From NCBI GenBank assembly GCA_015179045.1, contig WHUZ01000015.1, positions 992,001 to 1,056,000 of the forward strand: a stretch of 64,000 nt of DNA, in the 5' to 3' direction. Below, piece after piece: positions 11,113 through 21,687 of this stretch (position 1 is the stretch's first letter; each line of letters begins with the position of its first letter). The stretch is from Kalaharituber pfeilii (taxonomy: Eukaryota > Ascomycota > Pezizomycetes > Pezizales > Pezizaceae). The notes beneath the pieces are model-generated. The model saw only the letters and a program-made list of their open reading frames with translations, ran no database searches and was not told the DNA's origin. Both the position numbers and the translations under genes were made by a program.

Positions 11113-11862
11113 TCAACTACACTCTGCCGGCATCCCCATGTTCTGCGGCTTCAAAGCTTCAACAGCCTGACACCACTTTTTCTTCCTGACATCATTTATA
11201 TCTGCGTAAATACATCCCGACCCCATAAAGTTTTTGAATCCTTCAAACCCTTTATTCAGCATGTTCTTGTCGCAATTGGTGCTATAAAGCCACGGCGCAC
11301 TCTGGAATGTGTATTGATCTGGAAGGACTAGGGCACGAATCTGGTTCATCTGTTCCGCCGAGAAGAGCTTTTGGTAGGTGTCCCACTGCACTTCCTTGAC
11401 GGTGCCGCCGGAAAGGTTAACAACCTGTGGGTGGAGTTCGGGAAAGGATAGGGCAAAATTGTACAAGACATGGAACATAAACATGGACTTTGTCCCCTGT
11501 CCTGGGTTGTTTTGAGAGTGGTTTATGTTTGCTGAGAAGCCAACAGACTCAAACGCCTCGTAGGAGGCAAGCCCGGCCTTTTGCCCCAGGGTTGTCAATC
11601 CGAATTTGGCAAAAGCCTCATTGAGGCGGCCGGCAACGATCTCTGATTTAGTGCATTCTTCGGCGCCGAATTGTGGGTTTGCGCAGGTTGATTCGGGTGC
11701 AAAACGAAGGACCTGACCAGGGGTAATCTCGCCGATGGCAAAGCTAGCATCAAAGGGGCCACCAGGAAAGTTGTTTTTTGCGTCTGGCGCGGTACAGCCA
11801 GCGGAGGCGATTCCAAGAAAGACAGTGGCGAGGATGAACTTGCTGGTGAGTTTGATTTGCAT
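11113..11862 (-). CDS. Secreted alpha-helical fungal protein, lysozyme-like appearance
   Basis: A single-exon gene of 249 residues. Residues 1-21 form a classical signal peptide (basic MQIKLTSK, hydrophobic core, ending ASA), so the product should be secreted. Seven cysteines remain in the mature chain. A central block, EAFAKFGLTTLGQKAGL then ASYEAFES and NINHSQNNPGQGT, resembles a family of secreted ascomycete proteins whose hallmark is a YESGDF..N-N..PGxGTRNM segment and which look like lysozyme/transglycosylase-type helical proteins. Their biochemical role is not established to my knowledge. Here the hallmark reads FESVGF. The later VLPDQYTFQSAPWLYSTNC also fits that family. A 93-bp tandem duplication lies 148-333 bp upstream of the start. 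Secretion is well supported; enzymatic activity is inference. Confidence 0.75.
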   Translation of the reverse strand: MQIKLTSKFILATVFLGIASAGCTAPDAKNNFPGGPFDASFAIGEITPGQVLRFAPESTCANPQFGAEECTKSEIVAGRLNEAFAKFGLTTLGQKAGLASYEAFESVGFSANINHSQNNPGQGTKSMFMFHVLYNFALSFPELHPQVVNLSGGTVKEVQWDTYQKLFSAEQMNQIRALVLPDQYTFQSAPWLYSTNCDKNMLNKGFEGFKNFMGSGCIYADINDVRKKKWCQAVEALKPQNMGMPAECS

Positions 11863-12009
11863 TTCGAATGGGAGTTATCAGGAATGTAAAGTATTTGATA
11901 TAATTTGATATCAAGTATAATATGTATGGAAAGATGTTAGGTTATGCGTAAGGACCAGCCTTTGTGGTATGTCACAAGTAGGAAAGTATAAAGAATGAAC
12001 TCAAAACAA

Positions 12010-12195
12010 CGAGACACAAAGTGTAGAACAGAAGCTGGAGAGGACTTGGGATTCGTGGATGATGAAAGTAGGTACACCTTCGAGCGGATTTGTTCTCTTA
12101 TACGAGACACGAAGTGTAGAACAGAAGCTGGAGAGGACTTGGGATTCGTGGATGATGAAAGTAGGTACACCTTCGAGCGGATATGTTCTCTTATA
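12010..12195. repeat. 93-bp tandem duplication upstream of the secreted-protein gene
   Basis: Two copies, 12010-12102 and 12103-12195, differ at only a couple of positions (for example CACAAAG/CACGAAG and GATTTG/GATATG). They lie 148-333 bp upstream of the minus-strand start at 11862, in the promoter region, and so may double regulatory sites. Confidence 0.9.
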
Positions 12196-12199
12196 TATC

Positions 12200-14070
12200 A
12201 CCACGGGCATGCTCAACATGGAATGGCCACAGAGTCCTAGCTTACCCCTGAAATGTGCGAGGCTATCAAATCACATTGAAAGACGGAGTACATAGAGGCA
12301 AATCATGTTTCCTAGAATTTGTGATCACCGTGCAACCAACAAACTGCGGTGGTGGCACATCTGACATCTCAAGTGCCAGTAAAGGATAATGGCATTTTGT
12401 GAGTTGCATGGCACAAGTGTTTCATAGACACACCTGACTGAAAACGGGTTGACCCAATGTCAAAGCCAGCGTTTTTCACAGGAACCCCTCGGAAGCATCG
12501 GAAGACACTGGATCTCATTACTGGAGATCGCAGTTGAGACACGTGGGCTGAAACACTGTACTGTAGTTAGCAACCAGTAAGCTGCGAGCACGCAGCCAAT
12601 ACATTTCGGCGACATTGTGGTCGCGCCTAGCTTCGTCCCTCGAGGTGTCAGTGCCAATATCACCGACACTACATTCACCCAATGAGTTTCTTCAACCTCG
12701 TAGGGTATTCTTTAAGCTTAATGCAGTGTAACGTGGAAGACAAATCGGAACAAGATGACACTCGATGGAGTCAAGGGTAACTACTACTCTACGCTTTACG
12801 TCAAGTGCTGTCAAACTTAGTAAATAGCCAGACTCAAGGGCCCTGACGATGAAACGCAAGATGACGATCCGCTGATGAACGTCAGCTCAATTGGCGCTTC
12901 AACCAAACAACCAGAGCAGGGCCTACTCCTCTCCACAAAGCTTGATACAGCATACCCCGCATTGTACTCTCCGCATTTGCGAATATATCATGCTTATGAT
13001 TGTAGAGGACATGACCATGCGATCGTGTTGTAGAAGTAGAGTAGAGTACTACATATGTATGTACGGCTTATTGAGACAGCCAGGCACCGGTAGATGTCGG
13101 AAGCAGATGTGGATCTTGCATCTCAGAGCACCGTATCCGAAGTTGAAGTTTTTACACTAGTGCCCGTGTCTTCCGCAAATCCGAGAACAATAACTCGTGC
13201 GCTGTATAATCTGGCTTCATTCCATGATGTTGAAAAATATATTAACCATTTACCTGTCGCATGTTGCGGAAGCGCTTATAACTTATAACGTACTACTTTA
13301 CATCCGACTGATCTCGAGCAGAGGGCACCCAATTGTGAGAGTATGCAGAATTGTGTATAGCGCTCCTAGGCATCTCATCCTATTACACCGACGAAGCTGA
13401 GGGCGTCAAATATAAAGGCTGCGCCGGGTAATACCGAAGGTTGCTACGATTTGCACGTAAAGCAGGACTTAACTCAGCAGGTATTTCATTATGGGGGCTA
13501 GCAAATGCTAACTTGGTTAAGGCAACAGAGCCCGTGATGCGCACTGAAGCACTTCAAAGTAGGAAAAGCCGTGATGATGGAGCCTGCGTGAGGAGCCCGG
13601 TGACAATCTTGAAGCCGAAGTTTCCGATAATCTTTCCATTAGGCTGCAGAAGCTAGTGTAGTCGGTGCAAAACATCTAAATCTCTTGCCTGAACAGGTGC
13701 GCAGCTAAACGGAAAACATTGGTGATAATTCACAGCCACATGCTGCATTCGGCGTCTTTGCTCGCAAGAGTATGGGTAACCGTCAATTTCGCCTTTAAGA
13801 ATTAGTCTTATGATGCTAATTGATAGTTGTACATAGAGTATGTACTAAAAAACCTGCTCTGATAAGCGCGCTTATTTTACGGAATTAGAAGACTTATGAG
13901 ATCAGCTTTTTTGTACACGTTAAATAGTCGAGAAGATGAGTGATTGTATTCCTCCATCGAGTGATGCAGTAATCTTTCAGCAATAAGAACATTTCGTTAA
14001 ACATTTTCCCACTTTCAGCATGGATGCAAATTGCTACTATTAGATAGCCCCGGAATTCCTCAATTGATCT
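12200..14070. other. Interval without a supported gene
   Basis: Short ORFs only. The stretch 13430-13655 can be read in two frames without stops, but I recognise no family. Nothing else was seen. Confidence 0.45.
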
Positions 14071-14075
14071 ACATA

Positions 14076-14764
14076 CAGTCAGACCTTGCTATAACGAACA
14101 CGTAAAATTTGGCCCTTTCTTTTCGTTATAGCAAGGTTTTCGTTATAGAAAATTGTGACAAATTAGTCATGCAACCTTGGTAGCTGAGTTCGGACTCCTC
14201 AACAGCTACTGCAGCACATTTCGTATTGACTTTACTAGCATAGGAAATAACCAAATCAAGAAATATTCGAGACTATAAAATAAAGCATAAGTGAAGCTTG
14301 AACTAATCGAAATCTGCAACGGACTGCCTTCGGTCCCGACTAGCACTCAGTAATTAGAACAGTCAAGATGTCAACAACTACTAACAAGCAGCATGTAGAT
14401 TTGAAAAGCATCAGATATGCAAGAAAGATTAGAGCTGAAACATCTAAAGTATACCATTGTCTTAATAGTATAAAATTCGTATAAACATTTAGGCTTTGCT
14501 ATTCGTCGCAGGCAAGGATATAAGAGTAGCTTAGTGGATCGCCAGGGGAATTTCTATAGATTTCATTTGCCACTTTTCGTTATAGCAAGAACAATTTGTA
14601 TGTAGATAGAAATAACTTCCGCTAAATTTTTTTTCGTTTCGTTATTTGGTGGGATTTCGTTATAGCAAGGGCAGAATAGGTGGAGAGGGAAATCGCCGAG
14701 GGCAGTGTGTTCGTAATGGCAAGGTTTTCGCTATAGCGGGGTTCGTTATAGCAAGGTCTGACTG
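14076..14764. mobile_element. MITE, family A (pogo/Tc1-like, TA target), CpG-rich copy
   Basis: A 689-bp element with terminal inverted repeats CAGTCAGACCTTGCTATAAC (left) and GTTATAGCAAGGTCTGACTG (right), flanked by TA on both sides (14074-14075 and 14765-14766). Sub-terminal repeats of CGTTATAGCAAGG occur near both ends (14129-14150, 14575-14590, 14655-14672, 14700-14755). It has no coding capacity. TA duplication and CAGT-type ends fit non-autonomous Tc1/mariner-pogo elements. Confidence 0.85.
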
Positions 14765-14766
14765 TA

Positions 14767-15292
14767 TACTACTTATAGAGGTTCCAACTGCTTAGAGTAT
14801 TGTATTGGACCGCCAAGACCTATACAGGGGAGCCTTAGTTGCTTTAAATAGACCGGTTATATTGAAGATAGGCGAGAAACTTTCCTCCCTCCGACTTGCC
14901 TAATATCATAACCCGGGCATGATGCAAGTAGAAATACCGACCGCACGCCTTCGGAGTTTCCGGTGGTGGAGTATATCCACTCCAACGTAGCCTCGCGAGC
15001 TTACCGAACAAGGCATTCGATTCCCATGAATCGTGAGAAAGCAGAAGCCATGAGGTACCAGGGGGAGCTGCGTTACATGATAAAAGTCAAGATTCAAGAG
15101 GATATCACCATTCTATGGACTTGTGTGATGAGATTGTTGGCTTTCCATCAAATTGTGATTGAGGGAAGTAAAGGAATTCCATATATATCCCTCTACAATC
15201 CTATCTCCCTCCTCTTAATATAATGACCTCCCTCTGTGTTTGCATCGTAGTGCTTGCACATGCTGATGGAAAAAGATCCTGGCTAATAGTTA
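14767..15292. other. Spacer between two MITE copies
   Basis: About 525 bp with a plus-strand ORF of 86 codons (14963-15223) that has no recognisable motif. No gene can be supported. Confidence 0.45.
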
Positions 15293-15294
15293 TA

Positions 15295-16056
15295 CAGTCA
15301 GACCTTGCTATAATGAATACATAAAATTCTGCCCTTTGTTTTCACTATAGCAAGGTTTTCAGTATAGAAAATTGTGGAAAATTAGTCATATAGTCTTGGC
15401 AGCTGAGTTCGTGAGTCTTGCTGAGCTTGGCTACTAATTAAGACTTACTAGTAATGGAAATAGCCACATCAAGAAATCAATTCGAATGGGACGGTGGTGG
15501 TAGTGATGATTAGGAATGGAAATAGAAATGTAAGGAGCAGTGATAGTGGGAGAAAAATATAAATCAAAAGTAAATCAATAGTATAGTGACCTGTAAAAGG
15601 TCTTGGGGATTAGGCTTGCATGATACACTTGCCCCAATATTGCCCGATCCCCAAGACTTTTCACGGGTCACTGTAGATTGACATCCGTGGTCAGAGCTCT
15701 AACAGTCGAGATATCTACTAGCCAGCGGCGACAATTATACCAGCAATATACCTGGAAGCAACAGACACTCACAACTTGGTTTAAACCAACCTCTAGTGCT
15801 TAGCGACATAGTTGCTGTTTTCTGGGCTGCTCAAGAATCACTGGTGCGCAGGAGGCAAGGCAGTAGCAGGGGGGTTTCTATGGGTTCCATGAGCATCTTT
15901 TCATTATAGCAAGAACAATTTGTATGTAGATAAAAATAACTTCCTCTAGATTTTTTTTCATTACACTATTTGGTGTGATTTCATTATAGCAAGGTCAAAT
16001 TGTATGGGGATGGAACTCCAAGAGCGTGGTGTGTTCATTATAGCAAGGTCTGACTG
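15295..16056. mobile_element. MITE, family A, CpG-depleted copy with a nested hairpin element
   Basis: A 762-bp relative of the 14076 element, in the same orientation: ends CAGTCAGACCTTGCTATAAT and ATTATAGCAAGGTCTGACTG, TA on both sides (15293-15294, 16057-16058). At matched positions many CpG of the first copy read CpA or TpG here. It carries a separate 90-bp palindromic insert at 15584-15673. No coding capacity. Confidence 0.85.
15584..15673. mobile_element. 90-bp hairpin mini-element, family H (copy 1)
   Basis: Almost the whole unit is an inverted repeat. TAGTGACCTGTAAAAGGTCT with GGGGAT on the left pairs with ATCCCC and AAGACTTTTCACGGGTCACTG on the right, around a loop containing TGCATGATACACTTGCC. 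TA flanks both sides (15582-15583, 15674-15675). A second, inverted copy sits at 56746-56828. It can fold into one long stem. Confidence 0.8.
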
Positions 16057-16059
16057 TAC

Positions 16060-17767
16060 TTGTGTGCCTTCGGGCGCTGCAACGTCAAATTGCGACTCAA
16101 ATCACTTCGACTGTGGAGTTATGCATACTAGTAGGAAAGGGGAACCAACATTCGGCTCTTCCTAGTCCCGTTTGGCCATCAACCATATCGATAAAGATCA
16201 CGAGCCCACGAGACGTAGTGCTAAGCGATACATGTGTATGTGGATCTCCAGCCAGGATCTCAGGCTGTAAGCAGCTCCGGCCGTCGGCGCATGCTATGCT
16301 CTACTCTGCCTTTACTCCACTCAAAGACCCACAAATATGCAAGAGCAATATATCTGTACGAGGGGAAAAAAAGGCCTCCGATGCATTGCAACAGATTGCT
16401 TTCCAAAATGAGAATGGGCAGTAAAAGCCGGCAAAGCCATTCACTGTAGTCTAGTGATGGCTATGTGCATCCAAACGCTGCTCTTCGCTATCTGCGATTA
16501 CTCGAGCTGCCATTGCGACTGTAATCGCGTGCCTAAATCGGTGAGGTCCTGAGGATTTGCCGAAAAGATATAAAAAGAGCAACAAATCGTGCACAACTAA
16601 TGCTGCCGATCCAGGGTATTTTTATCATCAGCCCCTGTTCGTTGGCATCGTTGGCAACGAGAAGCTGATCCTTTCCCCCTTGGGAAATTAGCCCAGTGCC
16701 TGAGCTGGGGCTGCTTCATTGATGTCAAGATTCCAGACGCATCCGTTTGTGAGGATGACTCTGCCCATTTCCCTTTGACTCTGAGTCTCCAACGCGGTGG
16801 GTCTCAGCTATACGCCATTTGGCATCGTCGAGTGCCACCTTTGTTTCAGTCGGTTGCTTGGAAACCAATCACGAGAGCGGGGCGCCCCTGCTCGGCGGCT
16901 AGAGTTAAGATTGGACGGGAGGGGAGGGGAGGGTCGGCTGGGATGGAGTTCCCTCGCCTCGCTTGTTTTCTTCTGGTGCAGTAGCATACGGGAGTTATGC
17001 ATACGTGGTTGTGCGAAAAGAGGTCCGGCTATTTTTAGGCGGTCATGCCTGGCGGGCGTCCAAATTTAGGACAGCCCGACAATCTCTCCCTTCCCCTCTT
17101 TCTGTCGCGACGAGCAGAGAGAGACCCAGATCTCCCCGCACCCTACTGTCCGCCGCAACGAAACATCAAGAGAAGTAATATACCAGCAGCCAACCAGACC
17201 TCTGCCCTGGACCAGCCCTGTGAACCAGCTCTGCAGCCTGACGACCTGGCGCACTAGGGCGAGGGGCACCAGACACCTGCCAGCCTTCGCTAGCCTGAGG
17301 AGGCTCTTTGCGGCAGCCGGGGATCAATCGCCTCTCACCAGACTACGGCCGGGTCTACGCACGGGGGGCAGGGAGTTCTACTAATCGCGTCTTGCAATTT
17401 GACTCAGGAACCGATCCGACGCCGTTGGGTCTCAGTTCACCCGGCAAAGTAAGGTACGTGCGCTCGTTGGCACCGCTTGTGGAACCTCCCCCTCACCCCC
17501 ATCCGCACCGCACGCCCACGCCCACGCCCTAATTGTCCCCACCGGCCCACTTACAATCTGCCGTGCTCTTCATCTACCCCGTCACTCCCCCGCGCCGTGC
17601 TTGCTATATTGTTACCCGTGCGGTTACCTCTGTCACGATACTAACAAGTCGATACAGAGGACAATTTATACGATATAAGGGTCAATCAGTTAATTCTGTA
17701 TTGACCACTTCCCCCATTATCCAAGATACCCATCTCGTCAGCTTTCAGCCGGATACGCGATCTCACG
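16060..17767. promoter_or_regulatory. Intergenic region, with long promoter/5' leader of the next gene
   Basis: 16060-16740 shows nothing recognisable. From about 16740 the sequence becomes GC-rich with pyrimidine-rich tracts (for example 17083-17100 and 17484-17530), typical of fungal promoters and leaders, up to the ATG at 17768. Several upstream ATGs and short upstream ORFs lie in 17308-17750, so translational control is possible. I see no clear TATA box. Confidence 0.45.
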
Positions 17768-20700
17768 ATGTCTGCATTTTATCCATCACCACCTCCGCAT
17801 TCCCAGCCGCGTCGCGTATTGACAGGCAGTAATGCAACATTGGAGATACCCCGTTCATCGTATCCATCGCCACCTCATCATCAAAGTACTACATCTCCTT
17901 ATAATCCGCACGTTAGATACAATCCCGCAATGTACAACAATGGGTCTTCTCCGATAAGTCCCTACAACGGTGTACCTAGGGTTGCAAGTGCAAGTCCGCA
18001 TCGCAGCGCTGAATATAACCCGCGGGATTTTGGTGGAGTTGAGTACGGCAGAGTTGTCACACCGCCAGTGCAGCAATACCAGCAAATCCGGCCACAGCAG
18101 ACTGGTGACGGTATGAAAAAAATTTTTTTTTTAACATTGTTTTTGCTTTTTCTTGATGCAAGGCGTGCATCTGCAGGTTTCTCTTGTTCCTTATCTTTGT
18201 ACATCATTATGCTTTTTTAAGATACAAGATAGAATTTTTTTCACATCTTTTTCCACATTTTATTGTTGTCAAGCCTATAGAATACCATTCCGTTCCTCAT
18301 TTCGCTTGAGTTGAACCTCTCAGGCTACAGGATGACGTGAATGAGGTTTCCTTTTCTCTCCCTGTTATAGGAAACCTTGATAATGGTTACTGACCGTGTT
18401 AATTTAGCACCACCGCCACCCTATTCTCCTCCTGCCAGTAGTGCAAATACTCCTGCACCATCTGGGCAGCTAGCTCGGCACGCGACAAATGCTCAAATAC
18501 AAAGGATTCAGACGCAAACATGGTTGCAGTCTCCTCAACAGCCGGCACATCCTTCAGGTACAACTTATCAATTTACATCACATGTGACAACTCCTTCTAC
18601 GGCTGCATTTTCCCCATTGTCCCCGTGGAGCCAGGGTGTTAACTCAAGCCAGGGTACAACACCCATAACACCTTTCTCTCAGACCAGTGGCTACCCAGGT
18701 CATCGGAGAAACGTTTCCCCTCCAGCACCTAGTAACGGGTTACAACATGAAACAAGCTTTGAAGGGATAACAGAAGTAGTCCCACCCCCTCCACCGGGGC
18801 CACCTCCGCAGCAGCACCAGCAGAATATCCCGCCACCACCACCACCAGGACCGCCCCCTCCGCGCGTGGAAAGTCCTCACCGGTCAGCGTTACAACGGGG
18901 AAGAAATCAATCTCCAGTACCGGCACATGCACAGTCTCCAAGGCAGCAATATGCATCCAGGTCACCAGTTGCCCAGGATATGTACCCTCGCACTTCGTCG
19001 CTGGTTACTGCTATGGGAAATAGAGTTGCCCCAAGTATTGGTACAACAAATGTCACTGCAACTGGTCAGTTCAGACAGCCGCAACAGGGGCAATTTCAAC
19101 AGCAAGTTAATGGCCAATTTCCACGCAATGAGCAGCAGCCACAGCAACAAGTTTATGAAACCGAAGCAACTCCCCCAATATCAAACCATTCTGGAACCTC
19201 TCACAGCATGACCCCACAACCAGCTCAGAATTCATATACCCAACCTCAGCAAACCCGAGAGTACCACCCCACACCGACTCCGCAATTGACCCCTGCACCG
19301 CCGCCCCCTCCTAAACGGAAGATGTCCATTGATACAGGCCATGAGGCCCATTTACGTATTACCCCTCGGTTGATCGTGCCCGGCCAAGCAAACCCTGGTC
19401 ATTCAATTACTGAGGCAAGAAGTCCGATTGAACCAAGTAACAATCCATGGAGAGGAATCATGGCTCAACAGACCGCTCCCTCGGCAAATCAAGCTCAACC
19501 GCCAAGGCAGCTCTTGACCCCCCGCCCACCAACCAGGATGATCAGGATTTGTTAGATCTCAGGAAAAAGGAGAATGGCGACTCAACCGAGAAGGACCTAT
19601 ATTCTGGGGCGTCTACAAGGCATAGTGAAATGATTTCTGCGGAAGCGTCTGCTAAATCAAATGAAGAAGGAATGGATATTTTCATCCGTTGGGTAAAGCA
19701 GGAGTGGGAGCTACGAGAAAAGAAATATGGTGCAGATAGTATGCGGAAAAAGGGTTCAAGAATTGGCATTGTTCTCAGAAGGCCCAGAGACAGCTTCGTT
19801 CCGGATCTGCCTAGTCCAATGCTCCCAGATACGGACGTGTTAATGGGTGGGACTCAGCGCAGGAATAGTACCAGACAGCAATGGTGGGGACAAAATTCTA
19901 CCCCTGCATCACCAATAGGTGTATCGCTTGGGTTTAATAGTCTGGTGGGCATGTCGCACAAGACTGCCCGTAGCGTTCTCTCCGCGTTAGAATCCAATGT
20001 TGATGACGGAGAACGAAGTCGCGGGCGCGCTTCGTCGCGCTGGTGGGAAAGTTCAGTGAATGGTGATAGTGCTAGTGAGTTTGGCTTTGTTCGAAGTGAT
20101 GGAGTCGGCGTAACTACAAGTGGATCCAGAGGGGCGAGGAGGCAGCCTAAGAGTTCATTAAGGGAAATCGCTATGGAAGCAACGAATAGATATAGCGTTA
20201 TCAGTGGTGGAACTGTTGCTACAGACGCGGCAAGCTACCTTGGGAAGGCAGAATACCCACCCGATTTTAAGGGAGGAGTGCAAGGCGCAGCACCAAGCTC
20301 TGGTATTAGCACCGGATATAATCAACAGCCACAGCAATTGGGCCAACAGCAACCGCAATATCAGCAACAGCATTATCAATATGCTCCACCAACTCAGCTG
20401 CAGGCTATTCAGGAACAACCGCCCCCACCGCAAAGGCGACCAATTGTTCGACTCGATATCCTTCCTTTGCTAACACTGCTCCCCCCATATCCACGAACAT
20501 ATCCAGCAGTCAATAATTGTCATCCTGAACTTTCCTCTTTCCGCAATCTTGTCCGTAATCTTAATGACCTCTCAGAGCTTCATGCTGTTTCTCAAGAATT
20601 TTCCACATCCTCTCAGAAAAAGAAGGAATCAAGAGCAATGGAGGCGCGAAAGCGCAGGCACCAGCATTCCGAGGGCGTGCAAAAACTCTATCAGGAAGGC

Positions 20701-21687
20701 AAGATCAACTTCGACCAGGTTGATGCCATGGATCGCGACTTTGAGGCTGAGGAAAACGATCGCAAGGTTGCGGAATTGAAAGAGGAATTTGAGCGATTCC
20801 AGAGGGAGGTCGTCGATGTGGTGCATGCAGGGCTTATGGAGAGGATTGCAATGGCCAGCGAGGCATATGATCAAGTGCAAACTGAGATAGTTGGCAGCAG
20901 CTCCCAGCACGCCACTAATAGAGACAAAGAGGGCGATGAAATTCCTGAGTTGCTTGAGCAACTCACCTTGCTCAAATGGCTCTTCGACCTTAAGGAGACA
21001 TTGCATCGCGAAGTTTATGAACTTCTCAAGGACCGAAACCGGAGGTACAAGGAAGTTATTGTTACTCCCTTCTACAATACCCGCCAGGGCGACCGGATTC
21101 GGGAAGCCGAAGAATTCTTCAGCAAAGACGAAGTAGCTCGGAGAATTGAAGCTGACCAAGCCTCGGTCAAGCGATTTGAGGAGTTCCTGGAAGTCATGGA
21201 AGAAAGCGTGGATAAAGGGGTTGAGGTTCAAATTTCATGCTTCTGGGATGTTGCGCCCCTAGTCTCGGAATGCTTTGAGAAGATTCCGCATGATCTTGAG
21301 AACGTGCAGCCGATAGTTCCGCCGGAGGAAGCTCATGAGAATCCTGGGTATGAGGAAAACCCATTGTTGTATCTGAAGGAGAAGATATACTTTGCAGAAA
21401 GGAGTGTCTACCAGTTTGTAGAGGCGCAGACAAACCTGTTGTGTTTGCTGCATGAAGTCAAGACAGCCATGTCAAAGGCTAAGTGGCGGCTGAAGCATAG
21501 TGAGGGGAACACTGCAAATCCCGGAGAGGCCGATGAAATCGAGGAGGAGAGGAAGTTGACGGATGACTTGAAGGAGAAAGTGAAGCTGCTAGAGAGTGAA
21601 TGGAAAGCGGCGATTGGCAACCAGTTTGAGGAGGTGAGTGAGCGGCTTGAGCGGCAGGTTACTGGAACTGTGGTTGTTGAGGCGTAA
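17768..21687 (+). CDS. Large Pro/Gln-rich protein with C-terminal coiled coil
   Basis: Family not recognised; about 1200 residues. Order: a Ser/Pro-rich N-terminus (MSAFYPSPPPHSQPRRVLTG; exon 1 17768-18110); a long Pro/Gln-rich region with PPPPPGPPP tracts (from 18371); a more ordered stretch (IFIRWVKQEWELREKKYG, about 19680-19740); a second Gln-rich part (20320-20430); and a charged helical C-terminus (about 20520-21680) suited to coiled coil. Splicing: GTATGA at 18111; joining in frame to 18371 requires a 14-nt micro-exon at 18163-18176 (GCGTGCATCTGCAG), because the direct joint meets a stop. Around 19500 the frame changes. Either a 74-nt intron (19437-19510, GTAACA...GGCAG) restores frame, or one base is missing from the C run at 19518-19523. 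It looks like a scaffold or cytoskeletal/trafficking protein; that is inference. Confidence 0.7.
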
